Positions 1-7,577 of a DNA stretch of 55,916 nt are shown piece after piece; the first letter of the stretch is position 1, and every line of letters begins with the position of its first letter. Origin of the DNA: Planktothrix sp. FACHB-1365 (GTDB lineage: Bacteria > Cyanobacteriota > Cyanobacteriia > Cyanobacteriales > Microcoleaceae); NCBI RefSeq assembly GCF_014697575.1, contig NZ_JACJSC010000036.1, forward strand, positions 1 to 55,916, in the 5' to 3' direction. A program made the translations under genes and the position numbers. The notes under the pieces were generated by a model that worked only from the letters and a program-made list of their open reading frames with translations, made no database searches and was not told where the DNA came from.

Positions 1-180
1 ATTAAAGATGGACAGGGATCTAAATGGTGCGCGAGGGATTTTCCTTCGTGCATTGGTTGATACGCCTTGGTTAAGAAATTATCTTAACTTATGTATTTGT
101 TAACAAATGTTAGCAAAAAAGTATCGGTAAATCCCCAGTGAACGAGCCATTATCATTACCTCCCAGTCATTAACCCGTAG

Positions 181-206
181 GGTGCGTAAGCGTAAGCGCA
201 CGCACC
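181..206. repeat. Dispersed palindrome GGTGCGT...ACGCACC
   Basis: A 7-bp inverted repeat (GGTGCGT / ACGCACC) encloses a short AGCG/CGCT-rich centre just past the stop of the LON-domain gene. The same words recur in the larger palindrome at 23228-23301, so this is one copy of a dispersed family. No T-tract follows on either strand, so a terminator role is not supported. Confidence 0.6.
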
Positions 207-218
207 AATTATTCTTCC

Positions 219-860
219 CTATTCCAACGCATCTTTTAAAGCCGTTCGTGCCGCTAAATGGTTACGAGTTGATGTTAAAATCTCCACTTCCCGTTCCAAA
301 CGTGCGACAGTATTTTGCATTTCTAATAGGGTTTGTTGTTCCGTTGCGACGCCATAAAGATTACTCGCAACCCAATAGGAAAGTTCCGTCGGTAAATCAG
401 GAATATCATCAGGAAGTTCAATATTTTGTTCCATCAACTTTCCTGAGAGATGAACCACATCGCGCAACAAACGCTCTACTTCCGTTGCTAACGGTCTTAA
501 ATCCTGTTGGGGGGGTTCATCTTCAATCCATTCGACCAAACCCACGAGATAAGGCTTTTCCCGAACAGCTTCTAATACCCGAAACCGTTGCTGTCCTAAC
601 GTCAGCATTTTAATTCGATCATCGGGTAAACGTTGGTATTGGACAATTTCGGCACAGCAACCCACGGAAGCAACTTGACCTTGATTCGGATCAAACATCA
701 ATACCCCAAAACGGCGATCCGTATTCAGGATGGTATTCATCATAATCCGATAACGAAACTCAAAAATATGCAGGGGTAAGGGTCTACCTGGAAATAAAAC
801 CACTTCCGGTAGAGAAAACAGAGGAAGTTCTCGAACAGCAATTGAGGAATATGATGCCAT
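219..860 (-). CDS. LON substrate-binding domain protein (Lon N-terminal-like, no protease)
   Basis: A 213-residue protein. Residues about 10-40 carry the LON/PUA-like signature ELPLFSLPEVVLFPGRPLPL followed by HIFEFRYR, and the rest of the protein fits the Lon N-terminal substrate-binding domain. There is no AAA+ ATPase or serine-lysine protease part, so it is a stand-alone LON-domain protein and not Lon itself. Cyanobacterial genomes often annotate this family as 'ATP-dependent protease', which overstates what is there. Its molecular role is unknown to me. From memory it often lies directly downstream of rpsJ in cyanobacteria. Here about 7.9 kb of accessory DNA (861-8799) separates the two, which suggests insertion. 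The ATG at 860 has no competing upstream start. The family call is firm, the function is not. Confidence 0.9.
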   Translation of the reverse strand: MASYSSIAVRELPLFSLPEVVLFPGRPLPLHIFEFRYRIMMNTILNTDRRFGVLMFDPNQGQVASVGCCAEIVQYQRLPDDRIKMLTLGQQRFRVLEAVREKPYLVGLVEWIEDEPPQQDLRPLATEVERLLRDVVHLSGKLMEQNIELPDDIPDLPTELSYWVASNLYGVATEQQTLLEMQNTVARLEREVEILTSTRNHLAARTALKDALE

Positions 861-939
861 TGTCCGTTAAATTAAGACCTACTCACAAGGAAGCATAATC
901 CTTAATTGTGCCTCACTTGAGGGAAAACTGCTAGACCCG

Positions 940-1045
940 GAAAAAAACCGGGTTTCTGTAATAACTTTGCTACTTAATAGAAATCTTGTTGAAAAAATCC
1001 AATTTCTGAGAACTTTTAAACATACCGAGAAACCTGGTTTCTGAG
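940..1045. repeat. GAAACCGGGTTTC-type dispersed repeat (degenerate unit)
   Basis: Two short palindromes, AAACCGGGTTTCTG near 945 and GAGAAACCTGGTTTCTGAG at 1028-1045, flank a spacer resembling TAACTTTGCTACTTAATAGAAA. The same layout occurs at 4853-5006, 5252-5319, 8578-8612 and in the array at 25717-26059. The short minus-strand reading frame across this repeat is an artefact. Confidence 0.7.
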
Positions 1046-1058
1046 TTTCAGGTGAGAG

Positions 1059-1090
1059 TTGAACACAAATATAGATGACTACGTTATAAT
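1059..1090 (+). promoter_or_regulatory. Candidate sigma70-type promoter for the 1119 gene
   Basis: A perfect TATAAT (1085-1090) lies 28 nt before the ATG at 1119. A TTGAAC box is present at 1059-1064, but the 20-nt spacing is longer than ideal. The -10 box is the stronger part of this call. Confidence 0.4.
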
Positions 1091-1118
1091 ACAAAGTTAA
1101 ATATTTTGGATCATAGCC

Positions 1119-1799
1119 ATGAATAATCCTCTCAGCAATGGCTCCCTAGACAACTTGGATTCTCTATTAAATAATTTAATCCAATCTTTAGACATTGACC
1201 CCCATCAACAACAGATTCCTTCTGCACCTGATTTCCAAGGCCACGACCCCCATCATCCTCATTTTGATATCTCTAACTTAGGTGGAAATGGGGAATATTA
1301 TCAAGGGTTACACTCCTCTTTTATCTCTGACTTTCACCCTCAAACTCCAGAATTTCATCCCAATGGGGCGGACTTAGAACAATTTAATCCTTATCAACAG
1401 CCCGCACAAACCGACTATTCAACCCCTGATCAATCCTATCACAATTCGGGAATAGAAGATCACTCGCAACAAATGTCTACCTTTTCCGCAATGCAAACGT
1501 TTAATTATGTACAAAGTGGAGATTCTAATAGCGTTCATATTTATGCAGATGGTGATGTTTATTGGGATAGTGGAGGACAAGCCGGACATATTGAGGGGCA
1601 AAAATTTTATAACACGAGCCACCATTATATGGGGCATTTAGGCGCTGATATGAAAGTTTATGATGCCCATGATAAATGTATTGGTTGGGTTGATACAAAA
1701 GGTCATGCTTATACCTTAGATGGGGCAGTTTTTGCTGAAGGAAAAACACCGATTTGGGCGGCGACGGTGTTAGTTTTTAATACCTCTAGTCCAGGTTAA
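1119..1799 (+). CDS. Hypothetical protein, Gln/His/Pro-rich N-terminus with a conserved-looking C-terminal domain
   Basis: I do not recognise this 226-residue protein. Residues 1-125 are low-complexity and rich in Asn, Gln, His, Pro and Ser, probably disordered. Residues about 130-226 look folded and contain two related strand-turn motifs, VHIYADGDVYWDSGGQAG and MKVYDAHDKCIGWVD, with several aromatic and glycine residues. No signal peptide or membrane segment is visible. The ATG at 1119 follows a TATAAT promoter-like box. It ends 112 nt before the DGR target gene on the same strand, with a palindrome at 1816-1843 between them, so it could be island cargo or a gene transcribed with the DGR. 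Its function is unknown. Confidence 0.75.
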   Translation: MNNPLSNGSLDNLDSLLNNLIQSLDIDPHQQQIPSAPDFQGHDPHHPHFDISNLGGNGEYYQGLHSSFISDFHPQTPEFHPNGADLEQFNPYQQPAQTDYSTPDQSYHNSGIEDHSQQMSTFSAMQTFNYVQSGDSNSVHIYADGDVYWDSGGQAGHIEGQKFYNTSHHYMGHLGADMKVYDAHDKCIGWVDTKGHAYTLDGAVFAEGKTPIWAATVLVFNTSSPG

Positions 1800-1815
1800 T
1801 TTTAACAAAAACTCT

Positions 1816-1843
1816 GTAGGGGCGAGGCGCGCCTCGCCCCTAC
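1816..1843. repeat. Perfect 28-bp palindrome GTAGGGGCGAGGCG / CGCCTCGCCCCTAC
   Basis: Two 14-nt arms form an uninterrupted palindrome between the 1119 gene and the DGR target gene. A close relative lies at 38559-38586 (GTAGGGGTGAGGCG arm), so this is a dispersed family. It may end transcription from the upstream gene, but no T-tract follows. Confidence 0.8.
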
Positions 1844-1911
1844 GCCCGAAATTGATTTCAGGGGTTGGTTATAGAGATCAACCTTATAATTTATTAACCG
1901 GAGATGGGAAA

Positions 1912-4743
1912 ATGGAACCTTGGAAATGGTTGAATATGGGTTTAGAAGTGGTATCTCGATTTATGCTTCAAAAAACCCTAGTAGATGGCCAAAAGAGAAA
2001 TACGGATATCGTTGTAGCTAACAATGCTGCAATGGAGGAAAAACGACAACAAATTCAGTTAGCACAGTATAAATTACAATGTGTACAAGTTGCGAATAAT
2101 GCTGTAATGGAGGAAAAACGACAGGAGATTCAATTAGCACAGATTAAATTACAATATATCCAAAATCAAGAAAATCGAGAATTTCAAGCCCAACAAGCGG
2201 AACTGAATCATCAACGACAAAAGGAACTCCAAGAATATATCCAAAGCGTTAATTTAGCCATTCACAAAAGCAATATTGAGTTTCAACGCTGGCGTTTTGA
2301 ACAGGAAAAAAGCCTACAATCAGAATTAGCAACTTATGGTCGAGAAACTCAATTAATAGTAGCTGAATATCAACGAGAAACGGCGATAAAAGCTGCTCAT
2401 AACCAAGCAGAAGTTCAGAAAATTTTTGCGAATTGGCCATTAACTTTACCTCCCGCACAAATTTTAGAATCCTACAATAATAGTTTAATTCCCCTGCGAG
2501 TTTTTATTGCGCCGCCTAAAGTTCAGTTTGAAAAGTTTGCCACCACGCCGCAAAATTTCCCTGATATTGAATTAACTATAAATCAAAAAATGCGCGATTT
2601 TTTTGATCAGTATTCTCAACAGGGAAGACCGATAGAATTTTTAGCAGGTGCTTGGGAAAGTAAACGTTTTCATAGTGAAGCCAGTATTAAAGCTTTATTC
2701 GGGATGCTAAAATCAGAACCGACATTAATATTAGAGTCTGAATTTGATGGAGATTATCTCAATTTCCGAGTCGCCTATTGGACAATAGGACAAGATAACT
2801 ATTCCTATCAAACGATTATTTCTCAACTGTCCTATCGGGATATTTTATATGATTCTGCTAAAACTCGCGCCCGGAAATGGAAAGTTACAAAAGACAAACT
2901 CATCGCACTTGGAAAAACCCAAGCTGATATTGATAAACGGGGCGGGGATAATGAGATTAATCTGAAAATTTGGGAAGAAGAACAAAGTTTACGAGAGGAA
3001 GGAATAGACGATGATGAGTTAGAAATTCACTATAAAATTAATAGCAAACATTTTGAAGATTTGTACCAGTTTTTAATCACCTGTCATTGTCTAGTTGCAG
3101 GTTGGATAGCTGACACTCATCATTTATTTCTCCATGATTTCACGCCCTTATTACCGCAATTACTCCCAGATTTAACTCAGAATATCCCCGAAGGAGAAGT
3201 TGCAGATTCAGTAATAGGGATGGTCATTTCTGGCTATGAACAAATCTACAAAATCCTAGAAGCAGAAAGTTCTCACCGTCTCCCTGAATTAATCCTAGAA
3301 TTAGCACAGGGTTTAGTCAATTTACCGAATAAATCTTGGGCTAAAACCCAATTAATTAATTCTGTTGAATATTGGTTGAGGTTAAGAAACCGGGTTTCTG
3401 GAGAATCTGAGTTATGGGATAGCGTTAATTCTGTCGTAACGGCTAAGGATTTAGACTATATTGAAAAAATCAATAATTTGTTAGAATCCTTGGGAGAAAC
3501 TCACCGCGTTAATATTATCGAAGCCTGTTATCAACGGGGACAAAACCATTGTCAACAGGGAGAATATACGACCGCTATTGATGATTTTACCCAAGTCTTG
3601 TTACTTGAACCCAATTCTCCTGATGCTAATTATAATCGCGGATTAGCTTATAGTAAATTAGGGGAATATCAAGCCGCTATTGAGGATTATCACCAAACCT
3701 TGCGACTGAATCCCAATTATGTCGGAGCTTACAATAATCGGGGTAATGCTTATTATAAATTAGGGCAATATGAAAAAGCGATCGCAGATTATAACTCCTG
3801 TCTCGCCCTCAATCCTAATTTACCCGGAGTTGCCCATAACCGAGATGTTGCTCAAGGAGTTTGGGATGAAAAACGCCGTCAGGAAGGGGATAAAAAACGT
3901 CAGGAAGAAGCCGAAAAACGCCGTCGCCAAAAGGAATTTGAGTTTGATGTCATTACCGTTAACTCCCAAGGAAAGGAAACCCACCGAGAACGCCGTCGGG
4001 CTGAATTTTTTAAACAAGATTTAGGCAATAATATCAGTTTAGAAATGGTATCCATTCCTGGGGGAACTTTTATGATGGGTGCGGCTCAAAATGAAGCAAA
4101 TGCGAGTAGCGATGAATATCCCCAACATCCCGTTAATATTGCGGCATTTTCTATGGCAAAATATCCCATTACTCAAGCTCAATGGGAAGCCGTACTTGCA
4201 TTACCTAAAATAAAAATAGACTTAAAGCGCGACCCCTCTGATTTTAAAGGCGCAAACCGACCCGTTGAGAATGTAACTTGGCACGAAGCACAAGAATTTT
4301 GTCAGCGACTTTCCCAAAAAACAGGTAAAACCTATCGTTTACCCAGTGAAGCGGAATGGGAATATGCCTGTCGCGCTCAAACTACAAGTCCTTTCCATTT
4401 TGGCGAAACCATTACAGCCGATTTAGCTAATTATGAATGTAATCGTAATCAAACCACCGATGTCGGTAGTTTTCCTCCAAATGCCTTTGGTTTATACGAT
4501 ATGCACGGTAACGTTTGGGAATGGTGTGCTGACCCTTGGCATGAAAATTATACTGGTGCGCCAGATGATGGCAGTGTTTGGGAGTCGGGCGGAAATACTC
4601 AATACCGGGTGATGCGCGGAGGTTCGTGGTCCGACGGTCCCAGGGATTGCCGCAGTGCCGATCGTAACTGGGACGGGCCGGACGGTCGGGTCAGGTACTA
4701 CGGATTTCGTGTTGTCTCCTCCCCGCCTGCGTGGACTCTTTAG
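1912..4743 (+). CDS. DGR variable (target) protein: coiled coil, TPR and FGE/sulfatase-modifying-factor (C-type lectin) domain
   Basis: A 943-aa protein using the ATG at 1912, which has GGAG about 9 nt upstream. A longer TTG reading from 1852 starts next to a palindrome and is less likely. Residues about 30-170 are helical coiled coil with a 25-residue tandem duplication (DNA 2014-2088 and 2089-2163, core VANNA-MEEKRQ). An unassigned helical region (about 180-530) follows, then TPR-like repeats (about 535-650, YNRGLAYSKLGEYQAAIEDY type) and a Lys/Arg/Glu linker. Residues about 711-943 form an FGE-like domain (MVSIPGGTFMMG, RLPSEAEWEYACR, GNVWEWCAD, RGGSW, GFRVV). The last 129 nt of coding sequence before the 3-codon tail are the VR, so residues about 899-941 are the diversified ligand-binding face. 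In known DGR targets this fold displays variation for binding; formylglycine synthesis itself is unlikely. A GAAACCGGGTTTC repeat unit is embedded in frame at 3385-3399. Confidence 0.93.
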   Translation: MEPWKWLNMGLEVVSRFMLQKTLVDGQKRNTDIVVANNAAMEEKRQQIQLAQYKLQCVQVANNAVMEEKRQEIQLAQIKLQYIQNQENREFQAQQAELNHQRQKELQEYIQSVNLAIHKSNIEFQRWRFEQEKSLQSELATYGRETQLIVAEYQRETAIKAAHNQAEVQKIFANWPLTLPPAQILESYNNSLIPLRVFIAPPKVQFEKFATTPQNFPDIELTINQKMRDFFDQYSQQGRPIEFLAGAWESKRFHSEASIKALFGMLKSEPTLILESEFDGDYLNFRVAYWTIGQDNYSYQTIISQLSYRDILYDSAKTRARKWKVTKDKLIALGKTQADIDKRGGDNEINLKIWEEEQSLREEGIDDDELEIHYKINSKHFEDLYQFLITCHCLVAGWIADTHHLFLHDFTPLLPQLLPDLTQNIPEGEVADSVIGMVISGYEQIYKILEAESSHRLPELILELAQGLVNLPNKSWAKTQLINSVEYWLRLRNRVSGESELWDSVNSVVTAKDLDYIEKINNLLESLGETHRVNIIEACYQRGQNHCQQGEYTTAIDDFTQVLLLEPNSPDANYNRGLAYSKLGEYQAAIEDYHQTLRLNPNYVGAYNNRGNAYYKLGQYEKAIADYNSCLALNPNLPGVAHNRDVAQGVWDEKRRQEGDKKRQEEAEKRRRQKEFEFDVITVNSQGKETHRERRRAEFFKQDLGNNISLEMVSIPGGTFMMGAAQNEANASSDEYPQHPVNIAAFSMAKYPITQAQWEAVLALPKIKIDLKRDPSDFKGANRPVENVTWHEAQEFCQRLSQKTGKTYRLPSEAEWEYACRAQTTSPFHFGETITADLANYECNRNQTTDVGSFPPNAFGLYDMHGNVWEWCADPWHENYTGAPDDGSVWESGGNTQYRVMRGGSWSDGPRDCRSADRNWDGPDGRVRYYGFRVVSSPPAWTL
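2014..2163 (+). repeat. 75-nt tandem duplication in the coiled-coil part of the DGR target gene
   Basis: Two adjacent 75-nt units (2014-2088, 2089-2163) each encode 25 residues beginning VANNA and continuing MEEKRQ.IQLAQ.KLQ. The unit length keeps frame and roughly fits whole heptads, so the duplication lengthens the coil without breaking it. Confidence 0.85.
3385..3399 (+). repeat. GAAACCGGGTTTC repeat half-unit inside the DGR target CDS
   Basis: AGAAACCGGGTTTCT lies in frame and encodes part of LRNRVSGES. It is identical to the first half of the 86-bp dispersed repeat units at 4853-5006 and 25717-26059. Confidence 0.7.
4605..4733 (+). repeat. DGR variable repeat (VR)
   Basis: This 129-nt stretch at the 3' end of the target gene aligns with the template repeat at 7578-7702. 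All 96 non-adenine TR positions are identical in the VR. Fifteen of 29 TR adenines are replaced, mostly by G, with three T and one C. Opposite a 4-nt gap in the TR the VR has four extra bases, best placed at 4671-4674. Substituted codons give Ser-Asp-Gly where the TR reads Asn-Asn-Asn, and Val and Tyr where it reads Asn. The 3' end shares the GC-rich TCTCCTCCCCGCCTGCGTG, the expected place for the IMH homing-initiation signal. Identity stops at 4733. Confidence 0.96.
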
Positions 4744-4804
4744 CCCTTTGTCCTTTAGCCCTTTAGCCCTTTACCCTTCTTTCTTCTTTTCCCTTCTTCC
4801 CTTT

Positions 4805-4834
4805 TCGCGCGTCAGCGCGATCAAAATTTTTTTT
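4805..4834 (+). terminator. Probable rho-independent terminator after the DGR target gene
   Basis: Perfect 6-bp stem TCGCGC / GCGCGA with a GTCA loop (4805-4820), followed by TCAAAA and eight T residues. It is 62 nt after the stop codon. A hairpin just after a VR is known to help homing in the Bordetella phage DGR, but this one is 71 nt past the VR end, so a terminator is the simpler reading. The 60 nt between stop and stem are almost pure pyrimidine. Confidence 0.65.
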
Positions 4835-4852
4835 CAGGGGGCAGGTTTTGTT

Positions 4853-5006
4853 AGAAACCGGGTTTCTGCCTTAATCTTTGCTGTATAACAGAAATCTCGT
4901 TGAAGAAACCCGGTTTCTGAGCCCCCACAGTTGTATCGAGAAACCGGGTTTCTGCCTTAATCTTTGCTGCATAATAGAAAGATAGCAGAAGAAACCCGGT
5001 TTCTGA
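4853..5006. repeat. Two 86-bp GAAACCGGGTTTC repeat units
   Basis: Units start at 4853 and 4939, a period of 86 bp. Each has AGAAACCGGGTTTCTG, then CCTTAATCTTTGCTG, then a second palindrome AGAAACCCGGTTTCTG. The period matches the array at 25717-26059 but the spacer differs, so there are at least two sub-families. The second unit ends 23 nt before hicB. Confidence 0.85.
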
Positions 5007-5029
5007 GTCCCCCAATTAGAGGAGCAATC

Positions 5030-5245
5030 ATGAAAGAATATGTTGCAATTTTTGAATGGGCTGGGAGTAACTATTCTGCTTATGTTCCTGATTTACCCGG
5101 TTGTATTTCTACAGGAAAGACTTTAGAAGAAACAGAAAATAATATTAAAGAAGCGATTGAATTGTATATTGACACTCTGCGGGAAGATAGTCAACCCATT
5201 CCCGAACCTTCTCTAACGGTTAAGACAATTTCTGTTGCTGCTTAA
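5030..5245 (+). CDS. hicB: HicB-family antitoxin (orphan)
   Basis: A 71-residue HicB-like protein, partial-RNase-H fold type: MKEYVAIFEWAGSNYSAYVP, then DLPGCISTGKT and a helical EEAxxNIKEAIELYI-type segment. The start at 5030 is set by AGAGGAGCAATC just upstream and by the MKEY start shared with two broken copies at 7883 and 8629. A reading that starts at 4964 runs through repeat DNA and is rejected. HicB normally neutralises HicA, a small mRNA interferase, but no hicA is found on either side. The gene is flanked on both sides by GAAACCGGGTTTC repeats, and the same repeat precedes the 8629 copy, which suggests they spread together. It may be an orphan antitoxin or a residual immunity gene. 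Confidence 0.8.
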   Translation: MKEYVAIFEWAGSNYSAYVPDLPGCISTGKTLEETENNIKEAIELYIDTLREDSQPIPEPSLTVKTISVAA

Positions 5246-5251
5246 CGAGTC

Positions 5252-5319
5252 GAGAAATCGGGTTTCTGACTTAACCTTTGCTGAATCATAAAAAGATAAC
5301 GGAAGAAATCCGATTTCTG
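5252..5319. repeat. GAAATCGGGTTTC repeat unit, diverged
   Basis: GAGAAATCGGGTTTCTGACT, then TAACCTTTGCTG, then AGAAATCCGATTTCTGAG. It lies directly after hicB and matches the partial unit at 8578-8612 better than the units at 4853-5006. Confidence 0.75.
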
Positions 5320-5343
5320 AGCACCTATCAGCAATTGGAGAAA

Positions 5344-5613
5344 TTACAATTGAGACAGTAATCTCTCATAATCTGTGTGCGAACCAATCCAAAACCAAAT
5401 AATGATATCTCCTTCTAACTGTCCAACGGCTCGATAATCCTTGTTAATTCTAGCCGAATAAATGGGTAATTCTGGATGTACCTTTTTGAAACGAAGGCTT
5501 GGATAATTGGGGTCTCGTTTGAATTGTCGATAGGCTTCACGAGCCTGGTTTTGGACTTGCTTTGGCAGAGTGGCAAATGCTTTGCGAAAAAAGAGAGTTG
5601 TTCGTGACTTCAC
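5344..5613 (-). CDS. RelE/ParE-superfamily toxin
   Basis: An 89-residue basic protein with the RelE/ParE toxin plan: N-terminal helices (FRKAFATLPKQVQNQAREAY), then strands RFKKVHPELPIYSARINKDY and RAVGQLEGDIIIWFWIGSH, ending in DYERLL. YSARINKDYRAVG and WIGSHTDYERL are typical of RelE-like mRNA interferases. It starts with GTG at 5613, sharing 4 nt with the antitoxin stop (GTGA), so the two are translationally coupled. It faces against the surrounding DGR genes and appears to be a self-contained toxin-antitoxin insertion. Whether it cleaves mRNA or targets gyrase cannot be told from sequence. Confidence 0.85.
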   Translation of the reverse strand: MKSRTTLFFRKAFATLPKQVQNQAREAYRQFKRDPNYPSLRFKKVHPELPIYSARINKDYRAVGQLEGDIIIWFWIGSHTDYERLLSQL

Positions 5614-5828
5614 AGTGTTTCTGGATCTAACTCTTGGGTTTGTCCAGAATGGTATTCAGCCATAGCATTTGCTGCTAATTTAGCCATAGCATCGGGTGAT
5701 TGAGCAAATGCACTATCCCATCGCATTTGGGCTTCAACTTCCTGTAAAATTAGAGTGGCGATCGCATCTTGTTCACTGGGGGATAAAACTTTCAATTGAG
5801 CGATCGCACGTTCTAGTAACTCAGTCAT
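5610..5828 (-). CDS. Antitoxin partner of the RelE-like toxin
   Basis: A 72-residue acidic helical protein (MTELLERAIAQLKVLSPSEQ, then DAIATLILQEVEAQMRWDSA) of the family commonly found upstream of RelE/ParE-like toxins in cyanobacteria. The ATG at 5828 was chosen over the GTG at 5864 because MTELLERAI is the usual family start and the extra 12 residues look like leader. Its stop overlaps the toxin start by 4 nt. The C-terminal acidic tail (HSGQTQELDPETL) probably wraps the toxin. A HIP1-like GCGATCGC-containing stretch falls inside the gene. Confidence 0.8.
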   Translation of the reverse strand: MTELLERAIAQLKVLSPSEQDAIATLILQEVEAQMRWDSAFAQSPDAMAKLAANAMAEYHSGQTQELDPETL

Positions 5829-5894
5829 ATTCTTAGAAGATGTTATCTCAAAGATTACCAACACAAATTATAGCACTTAGAGGTTATTTGAACC

Positions 5895-6104
5895 ATGACG
5901 GAAATCATTTTCTTAGTAGAACCAGATATTGAGCAAGGTTATATTGCTCAGGCATTAGGGGAATCAATTATTACCCAAGCCGATGACTTAGAAAGCTTAA
6001 AGCAAGAAATTAAAGATGCAGTTCACTGTCATTTTCCTGAGCCAGCATTACGTCCTAAAATCATCCGACTGCATATTGTTCAGGAGGAGGTGATTGCTTC
6101 ATGA
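5895..6104 (+). CDS. HicB-like antitoxin-type protein, partner lost
   Basis: A 69-residue protein of the HicB-like family often mislabelled '2-oxoisovalerate dehydrogenase' in cyanobacteria (MTEIIFLVEPDIEQGYIAQA, then LGESIITQADDLESLKQEIK and DAVHCHF). Its TGA overlaps an ATG (6101) preceded by GGAGGAGG, the usual arrangement for a downstream hicA. That frame closes after three codons (6101-6112), so the toxin gene appears to have been deleted just where avd begins. It lies 50 nt upstream of avd on the same strand and may share its transcript. Confidence 0.75.
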   Translation: MTEIIFLVEPDIEQGYIAQALGESIITQADDLESLKQEIKDAVHCHFPEPALRPKIIRLHIVQEEVIAS

Positions 6105-6154
6105 AGAATTAATCAATTTATTATTTGATTGAGAAACAGAGAAAGTTTATGAGT

Positions 6155-6505
6155 ATGAGTGAATTACCGATTATTCAGAAAACCTATGATTTAATTAAAT
6201 GGTATGTACCCATATTAAACCGCCTACCGCGAGATCATAAATTCACATTAGGAGATAGAATCATTACCGGACTCTATGATTTTCTGGAAGGATTAATTTT
6301 AGCCCGTTATGCCACAAATAAACTAAACCAATTAGAATTATTGAATGGCAAACTAGACATTCTGCGCCATCAAACCAGACTATTATTAGATTTCGAGTTA
6401 ATTAAAACTGAACGCTATGAATATATCGGAAAATTAATTAACGAAATTGGCACGGAATTAGGAGCATGGATTAAACAACAACGAAAAAAACTAGAAAAAC
6501 CATGA
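6155..6505 (+). CDS. avd: Avd-like DGR accessory protein (four-helix bundle)
   Basis: A 116-residue helical protein with the start typical of cyanobacterial DGR accessory proteins ([19 protein letters not shown]), then [16 protein letters not shown] and helices rich in Leu, Lys and Arg. Avd of Bordetella phage is a barrel-shaped pentamer of helical bundles that binds the RT and TR RNA, and this length and basic C-terminus ([10 protein letters not shown]) agree. The start at 6155 is favoured over ATG 6149 and TTG 6125 because the broken copy at 8692 begins at the equivalent MSELP codon. The stop overlaps the RT start (ATGA), so the pair is translationally coupled. The toxin-antitoxin insertion separates it from the target gene. 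Confidence 0.9.
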   Translation: MSELPIIQKTYDLIKWYVPILNRLPRDHKFTLGDRIITGLYDFLEGLILARYATNKLNQLELLNGKLDILRHQTRLLLDFELIKTERYEYIGKLINEIGTELGAWIKQQRKKLEKP

Positions 6506-7560
6506 AACGCTACGGAAATCTCTGGTCAGAAATTATTGATTTTAGCAATTTATTAGCAGCAGCACGTCAAGCCCAAAAAGGCAAGCGATTTCGAGAAAAT
6601 GTTTTAGCCTTTAACTATAATTTAGAGCCAGAACTTTTTAAGTTAAAAACAGAATTAGAGTCTAAAGCCTACTGTCCAGGTCATTATCGAACCTTTGAAA
6701 TTAAAGAACCCAAATCTCGAATGATTTCCGCCGCACCCTATCGAGATCGAGTGGTACATCATGCTTTATGTAATATTATTCTACCGATTTTTGAACGTAC
6801 CTATATTGCTGATTCCTATGCAAATCGCGTCGGTTTTGGAACCCATCGTGCCCTGCGTCGATTTACAAAATTTGCTCGGTCTAGCCATTATGTTCTCCAA
6901 TGTGATATCCGCAAATATTTTCCCAGTATTGACCATATTATTTTAAAATCCTTAATTCGCAAAAAAATCAAATGTTCTGACACCCTGTGGTTAATTGATA
7001 AAATTATTGATAATAGCAATGAACAAGAACCTATGGTAGAATATTTTCTAGGGGATAGTTTATTAGAACCCTTACAACGACGGCGAGGTCTTCCCATCGG
7101 AAATTTAACCAGTCAATTTTTTGCTAATATTTACCTGAATGGGTTTGATCATTTTGTCAAAGAAAAACTCAAAGTCACTCAATATATCCGCTATGTCGAT
7201 GATTTTGCCTTATTTTCAGATAACCCCGAATTTCTAGCAGATGCAAGAATAGCAGTCGAGGAATATTTAGCCACATTGAGAGTCAAAATTCATCCCATTA
7301 AAAGCCAATTATTTGAAACAAAAATCGGAGCAAATTTTTTAGGATTTCGCATTTTACCCGATAGAATTCGAGTCCGTAAAGAAAATTTACGTCGAGCTAG
7401 ACGTCGATTGCGACAAATGCAGGTAGAATATGATCAGGGTAAAATTGGGGGCGAAAAAGTGTCGCAATCAATCCAGAGTTGGGTTGCTCATCTTCAACAG
7501 GGCGATACTTGGCAACTCCGTCAACAGATATTTGCTTCTCTCGAATTATCGAGAAGGTAA
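6502..7560 (+). CDS. DGR-type reverse transcriptase
   Basis: A 352-aa RT with all core motifs: [11 protein letters not shown] (motif A Asp, about 135), [10 protein letters not shown] (about 197-205), YVDDFALF (catalytic Asp pair, 233-234) and NFLGFRI (about 278-284). The IGxxxSQ form of motif B is the signature of DGR RTs and separates them from group II intron, retron and Abi RTs, which usually have QGxxxSP. There is no maturase, endonuclease or thumb-X extension, and no intron RNA around it. The enzyme copies the TR RNA with frequent errors at adenines for retrohoming into the VR. It overlaps avd by 4 nt and the TR begins 18 nt after its stop, a standard avd-RT-TR order. The frame is intact, so loss of function would come from the TR and not the enzyme. 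Confidence 0.97.
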   Translation: MKRYGNLWSEIIDFSNLLAAARQAQKGKRFRENVLAFNYNLEPELFKLKTELESKAYCPGHYRTFEIKEPKSRMISAAPYRDRVVHHALCNIILPIFERTYIADSYANRVGFGTHRALRRFTKFARSSHYVLQCDIRKYFPSIDHIILKSLIRKKIKCSDTLWLIDKIIDNSNEQEPMVEYFLGDSLLEPLQRRRGLPIGNLTSQFFANIYLNGFDHFVKEKLKVTQYIRYVDDFALFSDNPEFLADARIAVEEYLATLRVKIHPIKSQLFETKIGANFLGFRILPDRIRVRKENLRRARRRLRQMQVEYDQGKIGGEKVSQSIQSWVAHLQQGDTWQLRQQIFASLELSRR

Positions 7561-7577
7561 AGACGGGACAGGCACTT

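Noticed and set aside
879-1094. 71-codon minus-strand ORF
   Set aside because: It is mostly the translation of the GAAACCGGGTTTC repeat and has no ribosome binding site or family.
4805-4820. DGR homing hairpin after the VR
   Set aside because: The known hairpin in the Bordetella phage element lies a few bases from the VR. This one is 71 nt away and is followed by a T-tract, so it was called a terminator.
4655-4888. 77-codon plus-strand ORF overlapping the VR
   Set aside because: It is an alternative frame of the VR and the following pyrimidine-rich and repeat DNA. It matters only as the frame that would be entered if the shortened TR were copied into the VR.
6502-7560. Group II intron or retron reverse transcriptase
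   Set aside because: Motif B is IGNLTSQ (DGR type), there is no maturase or endonuclease domain and no intron domain V or msr/msd, while a TR/VR pair and avd are present.
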